63,199 nt of DNA from a virus. A model generated the notes under the pieces. It made no database searches. It was not told the DNA's origin and saw only the letters and a list, made by a program, of their open reading frames with translations. Shown in pieces: positions 56,261 to 62,785 of this stretch. The stretch is taken from positions 1 through 63,199 of IMG/VR virus record IMGVR_UViG_3300042484_002353. One strand, given 5' to 3'. Numbering within the stretch: position 1 is the stretch's first letter; every line of letters starts with the position of its first letter. Made by a program: the position numbers and the translations under genes.

Positions 56261-56417
56261 GCGATCGTTGATGGCGAAACTCACGTTTCAACCAGTATTT
56301 GTAGCGGGCGAAGTACTGATGCAAGGTCTGTTGTCTCTCACGCCACACCAGGCATTCCTCACAATTGTCACGCCAGATCATCTCTACCCAACGACGGAAA
56401 TCACTGGTCTTTCTCAT
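56250..56417 (-). CDS. Small basic aromatic phage protein, 55 residues
   Basis: I start at the ATG at 56417 (MRKTSDFRRWVEMIWRDNCE), which overlaps the stop of the SWIM protein gene (ATGA). The longer frame to 56474 is less likely. The RRWVEMIWRDNCEEC and KYWLKREFRHQ pattern occurs in small proteins of aquatic phages. Function unknown. Confidence 0.65.
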   Translation of the reverse strand: MRKTSDFRRWVEMIWRDNCEECLVWRERQQTLHQYFARYKYWLKREFRHQRSLDQ

Positions 56418-56758
56418 GCTGTCACCTGTGTATGCTTGCATTTTCTCTTGAACTGGAAACCGCTGCAACTGCATTTTAGCACACCGTTCTCACGTTCCAC
56501 AATATAACGGTTGCCTGTGCTGCCTGCCACTTCCCAACGGTCTGTGGTGTTGATCAAAGGTGCTTCAGTATAGCCGTAGACGTTGGGCACTTCTGTGAAC
56601 TTGCGCCCCCGTGTGCCAAACTGATAACGCTCTTTGAACTGCTTCAACTCCACTGTGCCCTGCTTGACATACCCGTACATGAATTCTCGGCTGTCACTCA
56701 GCATGTACACATGCAGCGGGTACGGTGCGTCGGCTGTGATTTCCCGGAAGAATTTCAT
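56414..56758 (-). CDS. SWIM zinc-finger-like protein
   Basis: The C-terminal motif CSCSGFQFKRKCKH with VERENGVLK before it gives CxC-x(n)-CxH, the SWIM zinc finger. The N-terminal part is strand-rich (YPLHVYMLSDSREFMYGYV). SWIM fingers bind DNA or proteins, for example in recombination mediators. Its role here is unknown. Confidence 0.75.
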   Translation of the reverse strand: MKFFREITADAPYPLHVYMLSDSREFMYGYVKQGTVELKQFKERYQFGTRGRKFTEVPNVYGYTEAPLINTTDRWEVAGSTGNRYIVERENGVLKCSCSGFQFKRKCKHTQVTA

Positions 56759-56763
56759 AATTA

Positions 56764-57039
56764 TTATTCCGACAAGTTCATAACACGAGCATCGTATTCC
56801 ATAAACGACACTTGAAATGGCACGTACACTTCATGGCCCACACGGCTGTGTTCGCCACGTGGCTGCACTTCACCGTCAAACACATCACGGGTCACAGTGA
56901 TTACGAAGCAATCGTAACCACGGTTGTCGATTTTAGAGACAACGCCTTCAACGAAACAATCCGCACGGCCCACCATGGGCTTGAAATCATACGCACGGAT
57001 AGTCTGACCAACTTTTGCAATCTTGGCAAATTTTAACAT
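56764..57039 (-). CDS. Hypothetical beta-rich protein
   Basis: I start at ATG 57039 (MLKFAKIAKVGQTIRAYDFK): CAGGAG lies six bases upstream and the promoter -10 box at 57073 shortly before it. The longer frame would begin at the promoter. The 91-residue product has an SH3-like strand pattern (FVEGVVSKIDNRGYDCFVIT, EVYVPFQVSFMEYD). Function unknown. Confidence 0.7.
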   Translation of the reverse strand: MLKFAKIAKVGQTIRAYDFKPMVGRADCFVEGVVSKIDNRGYDCFVITVTRDVFDGEVQPRGEHSRVGHEVYVPFQVSFMEYDARVMNLSE

Positions 57040-57072
57040 TTCTTGCTCCTGAAGTTTTGCTACCATATCAAC

Positions 57073-57101
57073 AGTATACAATTAAATGAATTTAGCGTCG
57101 A
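57073..57101 (-). promoter_or_regulatory. Early-type promoter, TATACT with a weak -35
   Basis: TATACT (57073-57078) on the minus strand with TCGACG (57096-57101) 17 bases upstream. The spacer AAATTCATTTAATTG is nearly the same as in the cassettes at 26338 and 27339. Confidence 0.6.
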
Positions 57102-57102
57102 C

Positions 57103-57312
57103 TCATTTCTTGCGATTTTCTGACATTTCTTCCATGGTTACGTATATTCTAAACAACTGGTAGCCGAAAAATATTGCGCCAGCCCCACCCAGAATCATCA
57201 GGAATACACTGGCTGGAACGGACAAAAATACTGTATAAATCAGCACCATCAGACCCACGCAGAAGGCCAAGTGTTTGGTTAGACGGGCGGCTGCACGAAT
57301 TTTTATTGACAT
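57103..57312 (-). CDS. Small membrane protein with two helices
   Basis: The 69-residue product has two membrane helices (HLAFCVGLMVLIYTVFLSV; VFLMILGGAGAIFFGYQLF) with short charged ends. Possible inner-membrane effector, exclusion or holin-like protein, but there is no lysis gene nearby. GGAAAAT upstream fits a ribosome binding site. Confidence 0.72.
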   Translation of the reverse strand: MSIKIRAAARLTKHLAFCVGLMVLIYTVFLSVPASVFLMILGGAGAIFFGYQLFRIYVTMEEMSENRKK

Positions 57313-57341
57313 AAATTTTCCTTTATCTTTAATGTTCCTGA

Positions 57342-57370
57342 ATTATACAATTAATTTATTTTACTGTCTA
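57342..57370 (-). promoter_or_regulatory. Promoter TAGACA-17-TATAAT
   Basis: TAGACA (57365-57370) and TATAAT (57342-57347) on the minus strand with a 17-base spacer ending AATTG, as in the cassettes at 26338 and 27339. Drives the membrane protein gene at 57103. Confidence 0.75.
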
Positions 57371-57382
57371 GCGAAACTCATG

Positions 57383-57408
57383 AAAAAGCCCTGAAAACAG
57401 GGCTTTTT
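57383..57408. terminator. Bidirectional intrinsic terminator
   Basis: AAAAAGCCCTG-AAAA-CAGGGCTTTTT: an 11-bp stem with A-rich and T-rich sides, able to end transcripts from either direction. It follows the porin gene on the minus strand. A TGTTG...CAACA hairpin (57423-57440) lies between the porin stop and the terminator, the same pair as at 28178-28221. Confidence 0.85.
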
Positions 57409-57446
57409 TTCTGTCTAAAAAGTGTTGTTTTTACACAACAAATTGT

Positions 57447-58184
57447 TTAGTTAAAAGAATAGGTAATTGAACCCACTGTGGCATCTTTGTACAGACGTGA
57501 TCCACCAATGGTATTAGTGCCCTGGAAGGTTGTGGTCATACCGGTGTTGGTGTAGTAACGAACACCCAGATCCCAGCCCCGGGCCACGGCGTAGGTTAAT
57601 CCCAGGTTCATGTCATTGTAGCTGAAATCTCTGTTGTTGGCCACTGTGGTTTGACCGTAATGGGCAACCACGCTGAGGTTCTGTAATGATTTAGATAACA
57701 GACCCAACGACTGTTTGACATCAGCTTGTACATAGCTGGTGCCTGTGCTGTTGTTGATGCCAAAGTAGTTGCTCAATGACTGGCTGTACTTGACTGTCAG
57801 TGGACCATATCCCAGACCAGCATACAATTCCTGTGTATTAAAACGTGAATCGGTGCTGTTGTCCCGACCCATGTAGAAATAGTTGTATGAACCCACATCA
57901 ACTGTCAGGCCCCGATACACATCCTTCCGCCAACCTGCATACAGATCGCTTTCCAAGCCTGTGCTATTGGGGTATAATGCTGAACTGACAGAACTGTTCC
58001 AGTTACCCACATACAAACCACTGGAGTGTTTGTAGTCAACGCCACCCTGTACTGCTGCACCGTTGTTACTCTGGCTGACGCCGCGGAAACGATAGTCGCT
58101 GGTTAGACCAGCATTGACGCTTAGTTGGGCATGTGCAGTTGAGAAACCCACAGCCAATAGTAATGCTAAAAAGATCTTCTTCAT
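57447..58184 (-). CDS. TorF-type outer-membrane porin
   Basis: The signal peptide MKKIFLALLLAVGFSTAHA is followed by QLSVNAGLTSDYRFRGVSQS. The latter is the start signature of TorF-type (TIGR02001) porins of Proteobacteria. GVDYKHSSGLYVGNWNSSVS and repeated aromatic strands follow. It ends YSFN, close to the usual terminal-aromatic Bam signal. It would insert in the host outer membrane and may aid uptake or alter receptors for superinfection. It has its own strong promoter and terminator. Confidence 0.9.
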   Translation of the reverse strand: MKKIFLALLLAVGFSTAHAQLSVNAGLTSDYRFRGVSQSNNGAAVQGGVDYKHSSGLYVGNWNSSVSSALYPNSTGLESDLYAGWRKDVYRGLTVDVGSYNYFYMGRDNSTDSRFNTQELYAGLGYGPLTVKYSQSLSNYFGINNSTGTSYVQADVKQSLGLLSKSLQNLSVVAHYGQTTVANNRDFSYNDMNLGLTYAVARGWDLGVRYYTNTGMTTTFQGTNTIGGSRLYKDATVGSITYSFN

Positions 58185-58200
58185 TTACTTCTCCTTATTA

Positions 58201-58220
58201 ACGATGAAATTCGTCATCGT
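58201..58220 (-). promoter_or_regulatory. 5' UTR hairpin of the porin gene
   Basis: ACGATGA-AATTCG-TCATCGT is a perfect 7-bp stem located just after the -10 box and before the ribosome binding site of the porin. It may stabilise the mRNA 5' end or serve as an operator. Confidence 0.6.
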
Positions 58221-58223
58221 AGT

Positions 58224-58252
58224 ATTATATAGCGTTGGTTTCGCTGTGTCAA
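58224..58252 (-). promoter_or_regulatory. Strong promoter TTGACA-17-TATAAT (porin)
   Basis: A full-consensus sigma70 promoter: TTGACA (58247-58252), 17 bases, TATAAT (58224-58229) on the minus strand. It is the strongest host-type promoter in the window. Confidence 0.85.
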
Positions 58253-58293
58253 ATAAAATATTTTGAGGTTACTTCAGAATGATGCTGATTGAT

Positions 58294-58315
58294 GGGGTCA
58301 CCGAACGATGACCCC
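58294..58315 (-). terminator. GGGGTCA hairpin after the 92-residue gene
   Basis: GGGGTCA-CCGAACGA-TGACCCC forms a 7-bp GC-rich stem, 12 bases after the stop of the gene at 58328-58606 on the minus strand. The T run is absent, so it may be an mRNA-stabilising end rather than a full terminator. Confidence 0.5.
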
Positions 58316-58327
58316 GATGTCCGGTTT

Positions 58328-58606
58328 TTAAGCGGCGTCTTCCAGAGTTTGTTCAACTCCGGATTCTACTAGAAAACGGTCCCAGAATGCCTTCCATACT
58401 GGATCCACTGGTGGATGTGTGGCCACAGTTACATCATATCCCTCCACCATAGTTTTGGTGCGAGCTGCACTGGCAGTGTATTCTGCACGATCGGCTTCTG
58501 ATTGTGCTGCTAACCAGGTCTGCAATAATACCCAACGCTCAGTGATTGATATCAGGGTTTTTGACCCATCTTCGTTAATTTTTTTATATATGTAGTTAAC
58601 AGCCAT
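58328..58606 (-). CDS. Hypothetical late protein
   Basis: The 92-residue product (MAVNYIYKKINEDGSKTLIS) has an N-terminal strand pair, a helical centre (ERWVLLQTWLAAQSEADRAE) and an acidic end. An AATAAATA late-like box at 58642-58649 lies upstream. Possibly a virion or chaperone-type small protein. No family recognised. Confidence 0.72.
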   Translation of the reverse strand: MAVNYIYKKINEDGSKTLISITERWVLLQTWLAAQSEADRAEYTASAARTKTMVEGYDVTVATHPPVDPVWKAFWDRFLVESGVEQTLEDAA

Positions 58607-58641
58607 TTTTGGTTTCCTTAAAAACTGTCCTTCTGTATACT

Positions 58642-58666
58642 TATTTATTCCTGATGCTCATAAATA
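58642..58666. promoter_or_regulatory. Divergent late-promoter-like boxes
   Basis: AATAAATA on the minus strand (58642-58649) faces the gene at 58328. CATAAATA followed by C on the plus strand (58659-58666) faces the gene at 58692 and lies 26 bases from its ATG. The two boxes are ten bases apart in a divergent gap. Confidence 0.55.
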
Positions 58667-58691
58667 CTTTAGTATCTTCAAGGAGCGAACC

Positions 58692-58973
58692 ATGAATGAA
58701 GCATTCAAACTTATATCAGATCTGGGATTTCCCATTGCAGCCGCCATGGCCGGCGGCTATTTCGTATACCTAACCATCAAATTGTTATTGGCAGGAGTAT
58801 TAAGCTCAGTCAAAGGCATGGCTGGCATCATCACTGCACTGGACAATCGTGTTAAAACCATGAACCACGATGTTGTGCGTATCGATGCTGTAGTCAGTAA
58901 TGCCCTGGGCCTGCGTCCTGATGTAGAGCGTATTGCTCGTGCGGATGGCAAAAACGACGCAAGACGTGACTAA
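58692..58973 (+). CDS. Small membrane protein, holin/BhlA-like, paralogue 1
   Basis: The 93-residue product starts MNEAFKLISDLGFPIAAAMA, has one membrane helix (AAAMAGGYFVYLTIKLLLAG), and then a charged coil (ALDNRVKTMNHDVVRIDAVV). The plan matches BhlA/UviB-like proteins and the paralogue at 59722. AAGGAG supports the ATG. It could be a holin or an accessory of the membrane gene between the two paralogues. Confidence 0.72.
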   Translation: MNEAFKLISDLGFPIAAAMAGGYFVYLTIKLLLAGVLSSVKGMAGIITALDNRVKTMNHDVVRIDAVVSNALGLRPDVERIARADGKNDARRD

Positions 58974-58984
58974 TCGAGAAAACT

Positions 58985-59149
58985 ATGACCATCGCAGACA
59001 TCAGACTATTAAATGCTGCCACCAACCTTCATGAGATCGCCCGAATCGTTGAACAAGACCTGGGCATCAGTGATATAAGTAAGAGCATAAGAACAGCAGC
59101 AGACCAATTATTTCAAGTGATCAAAGGAGATGAGAGTGGCACTGATTGA
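58985..59149 (+). CDS. Small helical protein, 54 residues
   Basis: A complete frame starts MTIADIRLLNAATNLHEIAR, ends FQVIKGDESGTD and overlaps the next gene by 14 bases. It sits between two membrane protein genes on one transcript. Function unknown. Confidence 0.65.
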   Translation: MTIADIRLLNAATNLHEIARIVEQDLGISDISKSIRTAADQLFQVIKGDESGTD

Positions 59150-59720
59150 TACAGTATTAAACATGGTGACAAAACAAAGGAAAGATCCAGACGCACCCAA
59201 GCCAGCACCCGGTTCGCGTTCAGAGCGAGAGGCGAAAATCAAAGACAAAGCAGGTATGGTCATCAACGTGTTTGCTCTGCTACTAGCAGTCAACACATAC
59301 TTTGGTAATCAGTACAGTAGCTTGATCCTGAACAACACCATCAAGGCAAACGATACCTGGGCGTTCTATCAGGCCAAGTCACTGAAGCAGACCATGGCAG
59401 AGTATGCACAGGAAGATGCTGTTCGTGTGGGTGATCGAAAACGTGCTGAAGAATTACAGGTCAAAATTGATCGTTATGAAACAGAACCCAAGGAAGGCAA
59501 ACGTGACTTGATGGTGTTTGCCAAGCAGTTGGAACATGACCGCGATCAGGCCAAGCAGAAGTCACCCTGGACCAGTTATGCCAGCACAGCATTTCAACTG
59601 AGCATTGTGTTGTTGTCTGCCAGTATTTTAGCAGTCAGCATGTCGTTGTTTTGGGGTAGTTTTGTAGTGGCCGGGCTGGGGGTATTACTGATGAGCCAGG
59701 GCATCTGGTTGTGGATATAA
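59136..59720 (+). CDS. DUF4337-like membrane protein
   Basis: The 194-residue protein has an N-terminal membrane helix (MVINVFALLLAVNTYFGN), DTWAFYQAKSLKQTM of DUF4337-type proteins, a long soluble helical region, and two C-terminal helices (FQLSIVLLSASILAVSMSLF; FVVAGLGVLLMSQGIWLWI). AGGAG at 59125-59129 is six bases before GTG 59136, so I prefer that start to the ATG at 59130. Role unknown; flanked by holin-like paralogues. Confidence 0.74.
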   Translation: MALIDTVLNMVTKQRKDPDAPKPAPGSRSEREAKIKDKAGMVINVFALLLAVNTYFGNQYSSLILNNTIKANDTWAFYQAKSLKQTMAEYAQEDAVRVGDRKRAEELQVKIDRYETEPKEGKRDLMVFAKQLEHDRDQAKQKSPWTSYASTAFQLSIVLLSASILAVSMSLFWGSFVVAGLGVLLMSQGIWLWI

Positions 59721-59721
59721 C

Positions 59722-60045
59722 ATGGACAATATAGCAGACCTAATTAGTAAATACGGATTCCCCATTGTGGCGGCAGTGGGCATGGGCATGATGATCAAAT
59801 ATGTCTGGGTCTGGGTTACTACAGAAATCAAACCAGTTATATCAGATGCCAACACAGTTCTTATCGCACTGATTGATCGTATTCGTATGCTGGACAACGA
59901 CTTGATCAGACTTAACCAGAAAGTCAATACAGTATTACACCTACGTGGTAAGACCATTGAATACGAGCGTGTAGAAGCAGAAGAAGCCATTAACAAGAAG
60001 AACAAAACAGAGGATGCTAAAAGTGCATCCTCTGGTGAAAGTTAA
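59722..60045 (+). CDS. Small membrane protein, holin/BhlA-like, paralogue 2
   Basis: The 107-residue product (MDNIADLISKYGFPIVAAVG) shares the GFPI(V/A)AA start, one membrane helix and a charged coil (ALIDRIRMLDNDLIRLNQKV) with the protein at 58692. The last codons include a strong hairpin. Function: holin or partner of the DUF4337-like protein, unproven. Confidence 0.72.
   Translation: MDNIADLISKYGFPIVAAVGMGMMIKYVWVWVTTEIKPVISDANTVLIALIDRIRMLDNDLIRLNQKVNTVLHLRGKTIEYERVEAEEAINKKNKTEDAKSASSGES
60008..60034. terminator. Hairpin at the convergent gene ends
   Basis: CAGAGGATGC-TAAAAGT-GCATCCTCTG is a perfect 10-bp stem within the last codons of the plus-strand gene and next to the end of the cyclase gene. 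It could end transcripts from both sides, although the T run is weak. Confidence 0.6.
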
Positions 60046-62100
60046 TTATTTCGTTGTAGCGACGTACACACCATCCCAATCCCGCGGTAACTTGCGGGAT
60101 TTCATTTCCTTACAGCGTTCAATCCAGATCTCGTAGTAGTGATCCATCTGGCCATCAAACTCACCAATTAGGTTCTGACACATGACGACCGCATCATCAA
60201 ACCGCTGATCGCGATAGCATTGCAGCATGGCATCGTGTTCCAATCTGCCCATCTCGTATTCGCCATGACTACCGGCATGTATGATCAATGGAGCATAGAT
60301 ACGTAGACCCACAGTCTTGCCCTTGACAGCAATGTTGTCCAACTCCAGGGCAAATACACGATCCTGAACCTGCTGGTATGTATTGGGACCAATGATCAAC
60401 AATACTCCATAACCCTTGGTCTGTCCTTCCAGTCTGGCTGCTGTGCTCACACTGTCGCCTAATACGTCATAACCAAATTTAGTTTTGGCACCAATGTTAC
60501 CTATCAGTGTCTCGCCTGTATTGACGCCGGCACCCATGCCCACGGGCGGGCGACCACTGGCCACCAATTCTACGTTGAAATCTTCTATGGCCTGGATCAT
60601 CTGTTGCGCTGTCTTCACTGCGGTGTATGCATGGTCAGGATCATCCAGTGGAGCACCGTGTACATGCAATGACGCATCACCAATGAACTTGATCAGTGTG
60701 CCATCGTTCTTCAACACTGGTACACTCAGGGCCGTCATGTAGTCGTTCATGATCTGTGTGAGCCCTTCCACATCATCTCCGAAGCTTTCGCCCAGAGTGG
60801 TAAATCCACGTAGGTCTGTCATGACGATACTTAATTCCTTACGCTCTCCGCCCAACTTAATCAATTCGGGATTCTTTTGTAATCGTTCCACAATGGTGGG
60901 ATTGACGTAGCTGCCAAACTGCCGTTTGATCTGTTGCTTCTGTAAGAACTCTGACACAAACTTGACCACGTAGGCATGTAATCCTGTCAGTACCAGTCCT
61001 ATTGTAAGCCAAGTAGCGTCAAACAATATGAGGTCAGTATGGAAAGCATACCAACTGCCCCCAACCCCACAAACAACAATGAGAACAAAGCTAAAAATAC
61101 CCACATAGATCCACCTCGCTAATAGAATAATCAAGACGCCGGCCAGGACCAATGCCAGTAATTCAGCACCGTCTGCCCAGTCTGGACGTTGTATGTTTAC
61201 GCCATTGGCCATGGTGCCTATCACTGTGGCTTGTACATAATGAGGAAATTGTGCTCCAGCGGCTGTGGGCACAGGATTACTGATGCCTGCTGCTGTGGGG
61301 CCAACTATGACAATGGCACCTTCCAACCGTTCCGGCAAGTTTAATATGCCGATTGACTGCGGCTGTTGACTCCAGTCGATCCAGATACGACCAAAGTTGT
61401 CGGTGGCCACAGGACCAAACCGGGGTATACGCATCTTCTCTACACCCTGCTCGTTCAACTTGACTTGGAATGTAGTGTCAGCAGCAGCCACACGTAGGAC
61501 TTCCATGGCCAGACTGGGATATAACTTATCGCCCACAGCCATAATCAGTGGCAGACGACGATTGACACCATCAATCTCAGGCAATGTACTGACTATACCA
61601 ATACCAGCCGCAGCATCTTCCAGAGATTTTACGTTGGCTATGATGCCGGGATACTGTATGATACGATCCAGATATTCAGGATTTAATACTGCTGATCCAG
61701 GATTGCGTGGTGCGTTCTTGGTTGCCTGTGCTGGTACGCTGACCAGTACCACTGGCATATCGCCCATGAGTTTGGCCAATTTGGCATCGCCACCTTGTCT
61801 GTCTGTTTCTGACATCATAACATTCAGTACCACAAGCCCAGCACCACGAGCATATAGATCACGAACTAGGTCAGCATACACCGCACGGTTAAGTGGCCAT
61901 TGGCCGTACTGGTCTATGGCTGCTTCGTCTATGTTGGCTGTGAATATGTTCAGAGGTTTTACAGGTTGACTGGTGATCAGCTGGTCAAAATATCTCAGTC
62001 GAACTGATTCCACAAAAGAGTAATCAGCCACACGTATACCCAAAACCAATGTCAATGTAATTAATGCTGTCCAGGGGCTGAGTAGAATTCGCTTAATCAT
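60046..62100 (-). CDS. CHASE2-domain class III adenylate/guanylate cyclase
   Basis: The order is a membrane helix (7-23), an extracytoplasmic CHASE2 sensor (about 30-305), three helices (312-377), and a class III cyclase domain (420-600). Metal-binding D429 (MTDLRGFTT) and D475 (KFIGDAS) are present, with K471 for the base. In GDSVSTAARLE the position normally Asn is S552, while Arg556 remains, so catalysis may be altered. It would make cAMP or cGMP in response to an envelope signal. It overlaps the kinase gene (ATGA). Confidence 0.92.
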   Translation of the reverse strand: MIKRILLSPWTALITLTLVLGIRVADYSFVESVRLRYFDQLITSQPVKPLNIFTANIDEAAIDQYGQWPLNRAVYADLVRDLYARGAGLVVLNVMMSETDRQGGDAKLAKLMGDMPVVLVSVPAQATKNAPRNPGSAVLNPEYLDRIIQYPGIIANVKSLEDAAAGIGIVSTLPEIDGVNRRLPLIMAVGDKLYPSLAMEVLRVAAADTTFQVKLNEQGVEKMRIPRFGPVATDNFGRIWIDWSQQPQSIGILNLPERLEGAIVIVGPTAAGISNPVPTAAGAQFPHYVQATVIGTMANGVNIQRPDWADGAELLALVLAGVLIILLARWIYVGIFSFVLIVVCGVGGSWYAFHTDLILFDATWLTIGLVLTGLHAYVVKFVSEFLQKQQIKRQFGSYVNPTIVERLQKNPELIKLGGERKELSIVMTDLRGFTTLGESFGDDVEGLTQIMNDYMTALSVPVLKNDGTLIKFIGDASLHVHGAPLDDPDHAYTAVKTAQQMIQAIEDFNVELVASGRPPVGMGAGVNTGETLIGNIGAKTKFGYDVLGDSVSTAARLEGQTKGYGVLLIIGPNTYQQVQDRVFALELDNIAVKGKTVGLRIYAPLIIHAGSHGEYEMGRLEHDAMLQCYRDQRFDDAVVMCQNLIGEFDGQMDHYYEIWIERCKEMKSRKLPRDWDGVYVATTK

Positions 62101-62783
62101 CGGGCGTGTGCCTGTAGTGCTTTTTTGTCGAACACAGGGTCAGTGAACACTATCACTGGGCCACGCATCATGATATTTTCATCGTGTATGTCCGGTCGAT
62201 AACCTGGTTGGGAGGTGAATTTAACCAGTATATCCAGTGCTGGTATAAATTCGGGATGGGCTTTACAATAGGCTATAAATCCATTATGTCGTCGGTACAT
62301 GACATCACTGTCAATCAGCGCACCGGCCGATACTCGTTCGATTATTGCGTCATTGACCACCGCATTGATTTGTCTCAGCAAACTGTATGCAGTCTCGTCA
62401 ATGCGAGACAACCTTTCCATTCTGACGGCCATGACTCCGGGCACAATGGGAAATGGTTTAGAGCTGATAAATCGGGGCATGTGCGGGTTGCTTTTGAGTT
62501 GAATTGCAGTGGCAACCCAATTGGTATATGCAATGTCATCGGCAGTAAATACCTTCAACACATACGACAATTTGGGGTGTTCCCATACTGTGCCAAATGT
62601 ACCTGAGCCCAGTGATCGGAAGTCATTGTTGTACAGCACCTTGTGCCATTCTGTACCCAAGGGAAATTCGGCCACTCTTGCTGGATTTCTTGGTAAGTCT
62701 CGAGTTTGATTTTTAATACCAATCAGCTCCGCCAGATTTTCTTCTTCTAGAGCATTTTCTAATATGATGTCTGAGATTTTCAT
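62097..62783 (-). CDS. Protein-kinase-like protein with CTS-like leader
   Basis: A glycine-rich loop LGSGTFGTV (58-66), the ATP-contact lysine K77 (VLKVF), catalytic D198 with N203 in DIHDENIM, and D215 in the TDP motif match the protein/aminoglycoside kinase fold with intact spacing. The protein is 228 residues, at the small end of the fold. The start MKISDIILEN resembles the T4 capsid-targeting leader ((I/L)-x-E). Injection into the host is inferred. Its stop overlaps the cyclase start. Target unknown. Confidence 0.82.
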   Translation of the reverse strand: MKISDIILENALEEENLAELIGIKNQTRDLPRNPARVAEFPLGTEWHKVLYNNDFRSLGSGTFGTVWEHPKLSYVLKVFTADDIAYTNWVATAIQLKSNPHMPRFISSKPFPIVPGVMAVRMERLSRIDETAYSLLRQINAVVNDAIIERVSAGALIDSDVMYRRHNGFIAYCKAHPEFIPALDILVKFTSQPGYRPDIHDENIMMRGPVIVFTDPVFDKKALQAHAR

Positions 62784-62785
62784 TT

